Assembly: GCA_964454025.1 (NCBI GenBank)
Contig: CAYVRP010000014.1
Span: 36,224-100,223, forward strand
DNA: 64,000 bases
Source of the DNA: JAFGBI01 sp964454025
Lineage (GTDB): Bacteria; Myxococcota_A; Polyangia; Polyangiales; Polyangiaceae
Reading direction: 5' to 3'
In this document: one piece after another, positions 35,069 to 43,412 of the stretch
Position numbering within the stretch: position 1 is the first letter of the stretch
How the letters are laid out: the number at the start of each line of letters is the position of its first letter
Program-made: the position numbers and the translations under genes
The notes under the pieces: model-generated
The model's input: only the letters and a program-made list of their open reading frames with translations
The model's database searches: none
Told to the model about the DNA's origin: nothing

Positions 35069-35725
35069 GTGCGCTCCCGCACCGATCCCGCGCTTCCGGG
35101 CCGCTGCCCGCGCTGCTGGCTCGTCCGCCCGTACTGCGTCTGCGCGCAGATCCCCGCGCTGGCGCCGCCGGTCGAGCTCGTCATCGTGCGCCACCACGCC
35201 GAGGCTCGCCGGAGCTCGGGGACGGCGCGCCTCGCGCTGCTGGCGATCCCTGGCGCTCGCCTGGTCGAGTGCGGAGCCGATTTGGACGTCGCGTCGACCG
35301 CGCTCGCGGAGCGATTCGCCGCCGCCCCTGGCTCCACCTGGCTGCTCTTCCCCGACGGCGGCGCCAGCGCGGCGCCCGCGCCCGCTCCACGTCGGCTGGT
35401 GGTCCTCGATGGGACCTGGCGCGAGGCGCGCCGCATGCTCCGGCGCCTGCCGGCGCTCCATCCGCTACCGCGGCTCGCGCTCCCCGCCGCGCCGCCGCCA
35501 CCGCTCCGCCTGCGCCGGGCCCCGTCCGCGGAGAGCCGGAGCACCCTGGAGGCGATCGCGGACGCGCTCGCCCTGCTCGGCGACGAAGGCTCGGCGCGCG
35601 CGCTGCACGAGCTCTACCGCCGCTTCGCCGAGCAGGGTCTCAGGGCGCGGGGCACGATCGGGTACCACTCGCGCCCCGGCGCCGCGGTCGACGACTCACG
35701 ATCGACTCCGCGGGGGCGAGACTGA
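35069..35725 (+). CDS. DTW-domain tRNA-uridine aminocarboxypropyltransferase
   Basis: A 218-residue member of the DTW family (TapT/TuaA-like). These enzymes transfer the aminocarboxypropyl group of AdoMet to uridine, giving acp3U in the variable loop of tRNAs. The N-terminal Cys cluster 'RCPRCWLVRPYCVC' and the core 'LVVLDGTWREARRMLRRLP' contain the family's D-x-T-W element and a spacing typical of the group. A Pro/Ala insertion precedes 'SAESRSTLEAIADALALLGD'. It follows the PPOX gene closely and is probably co-transcribed with it. A tRNA-Gln gene on the other strand begins 22 bp beyond its stop. Confidence 0.87.
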   Translation: MRSRTDPALPGRCPRCWLVRPYCVCAQIPALAPPVELVIVRHHAEARRSSGTARLALLAIPGARLVECGADLDVASTALAERFAAAPGSTWLLFPDGGASAAPAPAPRRLVVLDGTWREARRMLRRLPALHPLPRLALPAAPPPPLRLRRAPSAESRSTLEAIADALALLGDEGSARALHELYRRFAEQGLRARGTIGYHSRPGAAVDDSRSTPRGRD

Positions 35726-35747
35726 GCCGCGCCTGGTCGCGCAGCGG

Positions 35748-35818
35748 TTCCGGCGCATGGATTCGAACCATGATTCAGGGATTCAAAGTCCCTTGTCCTG
35801 CCTTTGAACGACGCCGGA
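35748..35818 (-). tRNA. tRNA-Gln (anticodon UUG)
   Basis: Read on the minus strand it folds as a 71-nt tRNA. Acceptor stem TCCGGCG / CGCCGGA with discriminator A; D-stem GTTC / GGAC around a 7-nt loop containing GG. Anticodon stem AGGGA / TCCCT with loop CTTTGAA (anticodon TTG). Variable loop GAAT; T-arm CATGG-TTCGAAT-CCATG. CCA is not encoded (CCG follows). All four stems pair, so this looks functional. Confidence 0.92.
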
Positions 35819-35992
35819 GGAACGGGAGCAGGACCATAGCACCTCCCCCTGCGGCCTGCCGCGCCTGACCGCGCCGGGCCCCGAGCGGGCCGCGCCACCG
35901 AACGCGGCCGCGCGCGGCGACTCCCCGGTCGCGCGGCGCAGTCCCGCGAACCGGCCCGGGAACCCCCGGTCGCGCCCGGTTGTCCGCTGCCC

Positions 35993-36706
35993 ATGTCTCT
36001 GCCGGCGGCTGGCCCGCCCGCACGCCGTCCCGGTTCGGCGCGTGTGGAGCGCGACGCCGCCGCGCTTCCGATCTACCTTCGGAGCGGCTGGTGGGACGTG
36101 CCCGATCCGCTTGAAGACGCCGAGCAGAGATTCGTCCAGCGCCTGAAGGCCCGCGACGAGCGCGCGTTCAACGAGCTCGTGCAGGCCTACGAGGCGCGGG
36201 TGTTCCGCCTCGTCTTCCGTATGGTGGGGCGGCGGAGCGAGGCCGAGGACATGGCGCAGGAGGTCTTCGTCCAGGTCTTCAAGGCCATCGATCAGTTCCG
36301 TGGGGACTCGAAGCTCGCCACGTGGATCTACCGGATCGCGACGAACCTCTGCAAGAACCGGGTCAAGTACCTCGCCCGGCGCCACGAGGGCTCGCAGGCG
36401 GACCTCGAGCCGATGGCGGAGCGCGCGCCGCTCGAGGGGGCCAAGGGGGTCACCTTCGGCGACGTGGCGCGGCCCGACCACCTCGTCGAGGGCTACCAGC
36501 TCGAGGCGATCGTGCACGCCTGCATCGCGGAGCTCGAGCCTGACTTCCGCGAGGCGCTGATCCTGCGCGACGTGGAGGACCTCAGCTACGAGGAGATCGC
36601 GGAGATCACCGGGCTGCCGGACGGGACCGTGAAGAGCCGCATTCACCGCGCCCGCGCCATGCTCAAGAGCGCCGTCGAGCGCGCGATGGGAGAGAAGATC
36701 GGATGA
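35993..36706 (+). CDS. ECF-family RNA polymerase sigma factor
   Basis: A 237-residue extracytoplasmic-function sigma factor. After a Pro/Arg-rich leader of about 35 residues (the start may be further in), region 2 spans about 55-120 ('FNELVQAYEARVFRLVFRMVG', 'SEAEDMAQEVFVQVFKAIDQF', 'KLATWIYRIATNLCKNR'). Region 4 spans about 175-230 ('FREALILRDVEDLSYEEIAEITGLPDGTVKSRIHRAR'). The linker is long for an ECF. Its TGA overlaps the ATG of the next gene, a membrane protein that should be its anti-sigma factor. The regulon is unknown. Confidence 0.93.
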   Translation: MSLPAAGPPARRPGSARVERDAAALPIYLRSGWWDVPDPLEDAEQRFVQRLKARDERAFNELVQAYEARVFRLVFRMVGRRSEAEDMAQEVFVQVFKAIDQFRGDSKLATWIYRIATNLCKNRVKYLARRHEGSQADLEPMAERAPLEGAKGVTFGDVARPDHLVEGYQLEAIVHACIAELEPDFREALILRDVEDLSYEEIAEITGLPDGTVKSRIHRARAMLKSAVERAMGEKIG

Positions 36707-37158
36707 GCACCGAGGACGAAACCGGGCGCGAGCGCCCCGCCGACGCCGAGGCACGGGACCTGGGCGGCGACCCGGCCGCGGGGGCTGCCAACCCGGTCGC
36801 CCGCGCGACCTCCATCGCCAGCGAGCACCCGTCGCCCGACGACGTCGAGGCGGAGCCCGACGGGCTCGGCGAGGACGCCGCTGCCCTCGCGCGTCTGCTG
36901 CGCGGCGCCCTCGGGGAGGACCCGGAAACCCCGGACGTGCTGCGGGGGGTGCAGCGCAAGCTCCGACAGCGCAGCGGCGGGAAGTTCTTCTCCGACGGCT
37001 GGAGCACGGAGCGCCAGCCACCGATCCAGACCTACCTCGTGACCAGCCTGGTGATGCTGGCCATCATCCTGGCCATCTGGGCCGTACTCTACCCCATCTC
37101 GGGCTCGGCGGTGCTGGTCGAGCCGCCGGCGCCTGTGCGCGTCCTCCCACCGCCGTGA
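36703..37158 (+). CDS. putative membrane-bound anti-sigma factor
   Basis: A 151-residue single-span protein, coupled to the sigma gene by an ATGA overlap. The N-terminal half is acidic and Pro/Ala-rich. A helical 'ALARLLRGALGEDPETPDVLRGVQRKLRQRS' segment at about 62-95 could bind the sigma factor. One membrane span at about 110-133 ('VTSLVMLAIILAIWAVLYPI') is followed by a short Pro-rich periplasmic tail. No zinc (ZAS) motif H-x3-C-x2-C is present. The role is inferred from position and topology. Confidence 0.72.
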   Translation: MSTEDETGRERPADAEARDLGGDPAAGAANPVARATSIASEHPSPDDVEAEPDGLGEDAAALARLLRGALGEDPETPDVLRGVQRKLRQRSGGKFFSDGWSTERQPPIQTYLVTSLVMLAIILAIWAVLYPISGSAVLVEPPAPVRVLPPP

Positions 37159-37237
37159 CGACGGCTCGATCCGCGGGGTGAGCTCCCGAGCGAGGCAAGC
37201 GGCGCTCGCGCCCCCGGGGCGCCCGCGACGAAACCCG

Positions 37238-38077
37238 CTACTCGATCCAGCGGGCGATCACGCAGGTGATGTTGTCCGGTCCGCCTGCCACGTTGGCGGC
37301 GTCGACCAGGCGGCTCGCCGCCGTCGCGAGGTCGGGCGCTTCCAGGGTCAGGCGGAGGATTTCGACGTCGGGGACCGGCCCCGATAGTCCGTCGGTGCAG
37401 AGCACCATCGTGTCCCCCGCCCGCGGCAGCTCGAAGCGCGTGTCCACCTTCACGGTGTCCTTCATGCCGAGCGCGCGGACGATCACGTTCTTGTGCGGGA
37501 AGTTCGCGATCTCCTCCTCGGTGAGGTGCTTCATCTTCTTGTAGTCGTTGAGCAGCGAGTGATCCTCGGTCAGCTGCTCGATCTTGCCGTCGCGGATCCG
37601 GTAGACGCGGCTGTCACCGACGTGCGCCACGTACACGCCGTCCTCGACGGCGAAGAGCGACACCAGTGTGGTGCCCATCCCCCGCTGCCTGGTGTTGCGC
37701 TGCGCGGCCTCGTAGATGCGGAGGTTACAGAGCTTGATCCCGGTGATCAGGCGGTTTTCCTCGTAGCCCTTGCTCCGATCCATCTTGTAGGGCCACGTCC
37801 GCTCCGGGTCCTCCGAGGTGGCGGCGAAGAACTCCCGGAGGGTGTCCACCGCCATCTTGGAGGCGACCTCTCCCGAGGCGTGCCCCCCCATCCCGTCGGC
37901 GACGACGTAGAGGCCGAACTCGGCCAGGATGGAGAAGCAGTCCTCGTTGTGGTTGCGCTTGCGGCCCACGTCGGTCTGGCCGGCGACCTCGATCCGCAGC
38001 GGTTTCGACAAGGTCCGTTCTTCCCGAGGAGGAGCGAAGGGTCCGATAATCGTCGCCTCGGCCGGGTCGCGTGTCAA
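37238..38077 (-). CDS. PP2C-type serine/threonine protein phosphatase
   Basis: A Mn/Mg-dependent phosphatase (PppA/Stp1/PrpC-like; 279 aa from ATG 38077). Metal-binding and catalytic motifs are 'RNHNEDCF', 'VVADGMGGHASGEVAS', 'YVAHVGDSRVYRIRDGKIEQLTEDHS', 'VLCTDGLSG' and 'GGPDNITCVIA'. The first 22 residues look unstructured. A TTG at 38011 preceded by GGAAGA and leading into 'LSKPLRIEVAGQTDVGR' is a plausible alternative start. These enzymes usually oppose Hanks-type kinases, which are abundant in the phylum; none is in the window. Followed on the other side by rpiA (60 bp upstream). Confidence 0.93.
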   Translation of the reverse strand: MTRDPAEATIIGPFAPPREERTLSKPLRIEVAGQTDVGRKRNHNEDCFSILAEFGLYVVADGMGGHASGEVASKMAVDTLREFFAATSEDPERTWPYKMDRSKGYEENRLITGIKLCNLRIYEAAQRNTRQRGMGTTLVSLFAVEDGVYVAHVGDSRVYRIRDGKIEQLTEDHSLLNDYKKMKHLTEEEIANFPHKNVIVRALGMKDTVKVDTRFELPRAGDTMVLCTDGLSGPVPDVEILRLTLEAPDLATAASRLVDAANVAGGPDNITCVIARWIE

Positions 38078-38137
38078 TCGAGCCGAAACGCAGGGCGATC
38101 CGGCCTCCTCGGCCCGCCTTCGACCGGGGCGCCGGCG

Positions 38138-38854
38138 TCAGCGTCGGCGCAGCTCTCGCACCCCGCCGTCACCGGCGACCAGCCCCAGATCCGTCCGGCC
38201 GAGGAAGAGCCCGGTTTCCACCACGCCCGGGATCGCGCGGATCGCTCGGTCGAGCTCCCGCGGGTCCCGGAGCGGCCCGGTGGCGACGTCGTAGATGAGC
38301 CCGCCCGTGTCCGTCCTGAACGGCTGACCACCGATCCGCCGGAGCCGGACCTCGCCGAAGCGGGCCAGCGCGGCGGCCGTGTTGTGGTGTCCGAAGGCCA
38401 GCACCTCGACCGGGACGGGGAAGCGGGTCCCGAGCGCCGGGACCAGCTTGGACTCGTCCACCACGACGACGTTCACGCGCGAGGCCTCGTTCACCACCTT
38501 CTCGCGCGTCAGGTAGCCGCCGCCGCCCTTGATGAGGTCGAGCTGCGGGGACACCTCGTCGGCGCCGTCGACGTTGACCTCGATCGGCCAGGGGCCCGCC
38601 TCCGTGAGCAGCGGGATCCCGAGCGACTCGGCCAGGTCGCGGCTGTCGGTGCTGGTGGGGACGCCGATGAGGTGGCGCCCTGCCCGCACCAGCTCCGCCA
38701 CTCCCTGGATGAACAGGCGAGCCGTGGAGCCGGAGCCGAGGCCGATCACGCCCCGCTCCGGGAGGTGGGACAGCGCACCCTGCGCGGCGAGGCGTTTGGC
38801 TTCGTCCTGGTTCATGCGGAGCGGGACCATCCCCGGAAGCTTCGAGCTCGTCAA
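38138..38854 (-). CDS. rpiA: ribose-5-phosphate isomerase A
   Basis: A 238-residue enzyme that interconverts ribose-5-phosphate and ribulose-5-phosphate in the pentose phosphate pathway. Typical segments: 'VIGLGSGSTARLFIQ', 'GVPTSTDSRDLAESLGIPL', the catalytic 'NVDGADEVSPQLDLIKGGGGYLTREKVV', and 'VVVDESKLVPALG'. Asp and Lys of DGADE...KGGGG are in place. Full length. It lies between mutM (40 bp) and the PP2C phosphatase gene on the same strand. Confidence 0.96.
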   Translation of the reverse strand: MTSSKLPGMVPLRMNQDEAKRLAAQGALSHLPERGVIGLGSGSTARLFIQGVAELVRAGRHLIGVPTSTDSRDLAESLGIPLLTEAGPWPIEVNVDGADEVSPQLDLIKGGGGYLTREKVVNEASRVNVVVVDESKLVPALGTRFPVPVEVLAFGHHNTAAALARFGEVRLRRIGGQPFRTDTGGLIYDVATGPLRDPRELDRAIRAIPGVVETGLFLGRTDLGLVAGDGGVRELRRR

Positions 38855-38894
38855 GGCGGCCCGTGCCGACCGCGCGGCGGGCGCCCGGGCGTCC

Positions 38895-39767
38895 TCACTG
38901 CTGGCAGCGCGGGCAGAAGTGGCTCGAGCGGCCCGCGATCACGAGCCGCCGGATCGCCGCTCCGCAGGCGAAGCAGGGCAGGCCGGCGCGACCATAGACC
39001 CGCAGCTCGCCCACGAAGGCCCCTTCCCTGCCGTCCGGGGCCACGAAGTCGCTGATGCTGGTGCCGCCCCGGGCGATGGACGCGCGCAGGATCCGCTGGA
39101 GCCGCTCCAGCAGGGTGTCGATGGCGCGGCGCGAGAGGCTCGCGCCCGGACGGAGCGGCCGCAGCCCGGCCGCGAACAGCGCCTCGTCTGCGTAGATGTT
39201 GCCGACCCCCGCCAGCAGCGACTGGTCCAGCAGGAGCGCCTTGATCGGCGCTCGCCGGCGCGCGAGCGCGACGCGGAGCCGCTCCGGGGTCGCGTCCAGC
39301 GCGTCGACGCCGAGGCGCGCGAGGCGGGGGCTCGTCGCGCCGGCCGGCAGCCACTGGATCCGGCCGAAGCGACGCGGGTCCCGGAAGCGGACTTCCTCGC
39401 CGCCGTCGCGGAAGCGCAGGCGCAGGTGCACGTGCGGCTCGTCGTCGGCGACGGTGACGGCGGCCGCCGGGGCGTGGCGATCCCCGCCCCGGTGGAGCCG
39501 GGGGCTCTCGGCCGAGGTGGCCAGGAGCTGGCCGGTCATCCCGAGGTGCAGGAGCAGCCGGCTTCCGTCGTCGAGCTCGGCGACGAGGTGCTTGCCGTGC
39601 CGCGCGAGCGCGAGCACCCGGCGCCCGATCAGCCGCCGCCGCAGCGTGGCGGGCGGGGTGAGGAAGAACCCCGAGGCCGGCGTGGCCGCCACCGCAGCGA
39701 TCTCGCGCCCGCAGAGCAGCGGCGCGATCCGGCGTCGCGTCACCTCCACCTCGGGCAGCTCGGGCAC
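38895..39767 (-). CDS. mutM: formamidopyrimidine-DNA glycosylase
   Basis: A bifunctional DNA glycosylase/AP lyase (290 aa) that removes 8-oxoguanine and Fapy lesions. The protein begins M-P-E-L-P-E-V-E, so Pro2 (the nucleophile after Met removal) and Glu3 are present. The DNA-binding lysine is in 'LALARHGKHLVAEL', the helix-two-turn-helix is 'LLLDQSLLAGVGNIYADEALFAAG', and the C-terminal zinc finger 'CFACGAAIRRLVIAGRSSHFCPRC' keeps four Cys and the damage-sensing Arg. A complete Fpg, not Nei. It starts divergently from the SDR gene at 39910. Confidence 0.96.
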   Translation of the reverse strand: MPELPEVEVTRRRIAPLLCGREIAAVAATPASGFFLTPPATLRRRLIGRRVLALARHGKHLVAELDDGSRLLLHLGMTGQLLATSAESPRLHRGGDRHAPAAAVTVADDEPHVHLRLRFRDGGEEVRFRDPRRFGRIQWLPAGATSPRLARLGVDALDATPERLRVALARRRAPIKALLLDQSLLAGVGNIYADEALFAAGLRPLRPGASLSRRAIDTLLERLQRILRASIARGGTSISDFVAPDGREGAFVGELRVYGRAGLPCFACGAAIRRLVIAGRSSHFCPRCQQ

Positions 39768-39909
39768 GGCGCCACGCTACCGCGCCGCTCCGCCCTGGTC
39801 ACGGCGGCGTGAAGCGACGCTCCCCCGGCGGGCTCGGGGCCGCGCGACCTGCCCGAGATTGGCTCGGCGCCGCGCGCCCGTGCTACGGCGCGTCCCTCGA
39901 GGTCCCGCC

Positions 39910-40851
39910 ATGCGCGCCCCCCCTTTCACCGAGGACCAGATCCCCGACCTCTCGGGCCAGATCATCGTAGTCACCGGCCCCAGCAGCGGCCTCGGCTTCG
40001 AGACCTGCCGGGCGCTCGCGGCCCACCACGCGACGGTGGTGATGGCGGGTCGCAGCCCGGAGCGGTGCGACGCCGCCCGGATTCGGATCCTCGCCAGCGT
40101 CCCCGAGGCCCGGCTGGAGGTGGCGCGCCTCGACCTGGCCGACCTCCGCTCGGTGCGCGATTTCGCCCGCGACTTCGCCGCCCGGCATCCCCGGCTCGAC
40201 GTGCTCTGCAACAACGCCGGCGTGATGGCGATGCCGCTCGAGCGCACCGTCGACGGGTTCGAGCTCCAGCTCGGCACCAACCATTTCGGTCACTTCGCCC
40301 TGACGGGGCTGCTGCTCGAACGGCTGCTGGCGGCGCCCGCCGCACGGGTGGTGACGGTGACGAGCCCCTGGCATCGCCGCGGCCAGCTCCGCTTCGAGGA
40401 TCTCGACGCGCAGCGCCGGTACCGGAAGTGGGAGGCTTACGCGGCGAGCAAGCTCGCCAACGTGCTCTTCGCGCTCGAGCTCGACCGGCGCGCGCGGGCG
40501 GCCGGCGCGCCGCTCGCCAGCGGCGCCGCCCACCCCGGCTACGCGGTGTCCAACCTGGCGCTCGCCGGGCCCCGCGCGGCTGGGGCGGTGGTGACCGAGC
40601 GGATCATGGCGCTCGGCCACCGTCTCGCGCAGCCGACGGCGCGCGGGGCGCTGCCCCAGCTCTACGCCGCCACGCAGGCGGACGTCGTCGGCGGGGAGAT
40701 GTTCGGGCCGCGGGGACCGTTCGAGCTCTGGGGGGCGCCGCGCCGCGTGCGTCCGGCTGCGCGCGCGACCGACACGGCCCTCGCCGAGCGGCTCTGGGCG
40801 GTTTCGGTGGCCCGGACCGGCGTGGACTACGCGGCGCTCGCCCGGCCGTGA
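39910..40851 (+). CDS. short-chain dehydrogenase/reductase
   Basis: A 313-residue NAD(P)-dependent oxidoreductase. Cofactor motif T-G-P-S-S-G-L-G at about 23-30, 'NNAGVMAMP' near 102, catalytic Ser in 'VVTVTSPWHRRG', and Y-x3-K in 'YAASKLANVLFALEL'. The overall pattern resembles retinol-dehydrogenase/protochlorophyllide-reductase-like SDRs of about 300 residues. Substrate unknown. Start ATG 39910. A von Willebrand A lipoprotein gene follows 42 bp downstream, without an obvious functional link. Confidence 0.9.
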   Translation: MRAPPFTEDQIPDLSGQIIVVTGPSSGLGFETCRALAAHHATVVMAGRSPERCDAARIRILASVPEARLEVARLDLADLRSVRDFARDFAARHPRLDVLCNNAGVMAMPLERTVDGFELQLGTNHFGHFALTGLLLERLLAAPAARVVTVTSPWHRRGQLRFEDLDAQRRYRKWEAYAASKLANVLFALELDRRARAAGAPLASGAAHPGYAVSNLALAGPRAAGAVVTERIMALGHRLAQPTARGALPQLYAATQADVVGGEMFGPRGPFELWGAPRRVRPAARATDTALAERLWAVSVARTGVDYAALARP

Positions 40852-40893
40852 CGGCGCGCCGCCCGCGCCCCCGCGCAGTGGTACGATCCCCCG

Positions 40894-41826
40894 GTGACGT
40901 CGCGTCCTCGCGCCCGCCGCTGGCCCGCGGGCGCCGCTGCGGCCCTCGGGAGCCTGGCGTGCGCGGGGCTCCGGGGCGATCCGGATCGCCTCGGGCCCCT
41001 CGAGTACGCGCCGGGTGATCCGGAGCCTCCGCCCCTCACCTGCGCCCTGGGCGGCGGCGATCCCGGCTGCGCGCCGCCGCAGGTGCTCATCGTGCTCGAC
41101 CGGTCCACGAGCATGGTGGCCCGACCCGACGGGACCGTCCCCCCCGACACCGCGACCGCGCTCGAGGAGTCGAAGTGGCGGCGGGCCATCGACGCCATCG
41201 AGAACGTGGTGGCGAGCGACGCGGCGGCGGGGGTGGCGTTCGGGCTCGAGATCTTCCCCCGCGACCCTGGCGAAGGGGGCTGCGCCACCCTGGAGGCCGT
41301 CCTCGAGCGGTCGCCCCGCCTGACGGCGGCCTGCCGGCAGGGCTCGCTCCTCGTCGCACCCTGCGTGGGCGCCAACTCGGCGGTCGCCTCGGCCCTCGAC
41401 GTCGAGACGGACACCCTCTGCGGCGACACCCCCATCGCCGGCGCGCTCGAGGTCGCCCGGGACACCCTCGCGGCGATGCGCAATCCGGCGCAGGAGCAGT
41501 TCGTCCTGCTCGTCACGGACGGTGGCGACACCTGCGACTGGCAGAAGACCGCGGTGGAGATCGCGTGGGAGCTGCGCCGCGCGAGCGTCGAGACGTTCGC
41601 GGTCGGCTTCGGAGGCTACGGCGTCGACCCGCTCGTCCTGAGCGATCTGGCCTGCGCGGGCGGCACGGCGCTCGACGCCGACACGGCGTGCGTCGTGGAC
41701 GCCGACGGTGACGCGCGCTGGGATCCGGCGGCGCCCTTCCCGTTCCTCCTCGCCGAGGACGGGCCCGCCCTGGAGGCGGTGATTTCGGAGATCGCCGTCC
41801 AGGTCGGCTGCGTCGTGATCCGCTGA
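40894..41826 (+). CDS. von Willebrand factor A domain lipoprotein
   Basis: A 310-residue exported protein (GTG start). The signal sequence has a likely lipobox SLAC (Cys23). The vWA domain has the MIDAS motif D-R-S-T-S-M near residue 69 and the later conserved 'EQFVLLVTDGGDTCDW' near 206. Several Cys pairs probably form disulfides. Such proteins bind ligands through a divalent metal. It is similar in plan to the vWA lipoprotein at 51584. It converges with the glycosidase gene at 41859. Confidence 0.83.
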   Translation: MTSRPRARRWPAGAAAALGSLACAGLRGDPDRLGPLEYAPGDPEPPPLTCALGGGDPGCAPPQVLIVLDRSTSMVARPDGTVPPDTATALEESKWRRAIDAIENVVASDAAAGVAFGLEIFPRDPGEGGCATLEAVLERSPRLTAACRQGSLLVAPCVGANSAVASALDVETDTLCGDTPIAGALEVARDTLAAMRNPAQEQFVLLVTDGGDTCDWQKTAVEIAWELRRASVETFAVGFGGYGVDPLVLSDLACAGGTALDADTACVVDADGDARWDPAAPFPFLLAEDGPALEAVISEIAVQVGCVVIR

Positions 41827-41858
41827 GCCCTCGGCGGCGGGCGCGCCGGCCCGAGCCC

Positions 41859-43400
41859 TCAGCGGGGCGCGCTCGCGGCGGGTGGGGTGGGGGCGCCGCT
41901 CGTGGGGGGGGCCGCGCTCGCGGCCGCCTCCGCCAGGAGCGCGGCCTCATGCCGCTCGGTCCAGGCGCGGGCGGCGGCCGCGTCCCGCCGCGTCAGGTAG
42001 AAGAAATCGCGCATGGCGCGCTCCCGGAGCAGCTCGTCCTCCGAGTAGTCGAAGTCGTCGGTCAGCGGGACGGCGATCAGCGGCCCCCCGGGCGCCTTGG
42101 GCGCGAACGTGAAGAACTTGGGGTACGACCAGTTGACGTCGAGCTGCGCGACCGCGTCGGCGCCGGCGTGTCGCATCCCCAGCGCCAGCGCCTGGGCGGT
42201 GGTGGCGTTGGTGATGCTCACGTACAGCACGTCACCGCGCGCGCTCACCCCGATCGCGCTCCTGCGGATGACGGTTTCCTTGTCGAGGGTCGCGCCCCAC
42301 CAGGTGGCGCCCGGATCGCTGAGCAGCGGGTGCAGGGCGCCCTTCTCGACCATGCACCGCGGCGCCTGCCGGTACCACAGGACCTCCTCCGCGCGCGGGG
42401 CCAGGTTGTCCCAGTCCGCGATCACCAGCCGCTCCCCGGGGAAGAGCGCGATGCCGCAGGCACGTCCCCGCGGGGGAGACAGGGTGATCCCGTCGACCCG
42501 CATGCCGTAGTGCCCGTGCTCCGTCTTGAAGCCGCCGTTGAAGGCGCCGAGGAGCGCGTCGTGTTCCGTCGGGGGGAGCACGGCCGGGCGGGCCGGCGTC
42601 CGGTGCAGCAGCCGCTCCTTCGCCTCGGGCGTCTCGCTGAGCGGCTCCTGGTAGCCCGGCATCAGGTGCAGCGCCGCGCGCCTGAGATCGACCGCGACCA
42701 CGAACACCTCCGCCCAGGAGCGGTTGCGATCGGGATGGAGGAGCGTCTTGAAGAGGTGCGGCGCCTCCCCCGGACGTCGGGGGTCCTCCAGCGCGACCCA
42801 CTCGCCGTCCCCGGGCGCGGACCAGGAGCGGTGGACGGGGCCGACGTCTCGGGGACGGAAGGGCGCCAGCGCGCCCGGTGCCGCGGCGTCCGAGGCGCTG
42901 GCGGAGGCAGCGGCCGAGGGCGTGACCGGCGCGGGCACTTCCCAGCGCGCCTTGGGGGCGCTCCCGCCGCGAGTGAGGCGGTGGACCCGGTCCTCGAGCC
43001 CGTAGGCGGTTTCCTCGAGGCGCGCGACCGCGTCCGGCCCGAGGACGGCGCGAAGCGCGTCCGCGACCAGGGGGCCCGCCCAGTCGAAGCGGTGCACGGC
43101 CCACCACAGGAGCGCCACCCCAGCCGCCGCCGCCGCGCCGGCCCCGAGCGCCCAGCGGAAGGGGCGGCGGCGGCGGCGCGCCGTCTGCCTCGCTCGGGCG
43201 GGCACGGTCGCGCGCAGGATGGCCTTGGCCATGTCCTGCTCGGACGACGGGGCGTCCTCGGCGAGCGCGGGATCGAGCAGGGCGTCCGCGATCTCCGGCG
43301 CCAGTCCCCCCGAACCGGATCCCCCGCCCTTCGCGCCGTCGGAGTCGGCCTCGCTCCCGTCGTCGGGCTGGCTCGCGCCGATTGGCTGCTCTCCGCTCAT
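41859..43400 (-). CDS. membrane-anchored phosphodiester-glycosidase-like protein
   Basis: A 513-residue protein with a long acidic cytoplasmic leader, an Arg-rich stop (about 72-82) and one membrane span at about 84-106 ('WALGAGAAAAAGVALLWWAV'). An extracytoplasmic domain follows. That domain carries 'LLGAFNGGFKTEHGHYGMRVDG', 'CGIALFPGERLVIADWDN', 'RRSAIGVSARGDVLYVSITNATT' and 'ADAVAQLDVNWSYPKFFTF', matching the phosphodiester glycosidase (NAGPA/DUF2233) fold with an altered final motif. It lies 12 bp after the upstream lipoprotein gene and belongs to the Omp85 operon. It could act on an envelope glycan. Confidence 0.75.
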   Translation of the reverse strand: MSGEQPIGASQPDDGSEADSDGAKGGGSGSGGLAPEIADALLDPALAEDAPSSEQDMAKAILRATVPARARQTARRRRRPFRWALGAGAAAAAGVALLWWAVHRFDWAGPLVADALRAVLGPDAVARLEETAYGLEDRVHRLTRGGSAPKARWEVPAPVTPSAAASASASDAAAPGALAPFRPRDVGPVHRSWSAPGDGEWVALEDPRRPGEAPHLFKTLLHPDRNRSWAEVFVVAVDLRRAALHLMPGYQEPLSETPEAKERLLHRTPARPAVLPPTEHDALLGAFNGGFKTEHGHYGMRVDGITLSPPRGRACGIALFPGERLVIADWDNLAPRAEEVLWYRQAPRCMVEKGALHPLLSDPGATWWGATLDKETVIRRSAIGVSARGDVLYVSITNATTAQALALGMRHAGADAVAQLDVNWSYPKFFTFAPKAPGGPLIAVPLTDDFDYSEDELLRERAMRDFFYLTRRDAAAARAWTERHEAALLAEAAASAAPPTSGAPTPPAASAPR

Positions 43401-43412
43401 CCCGGCGCAAGG

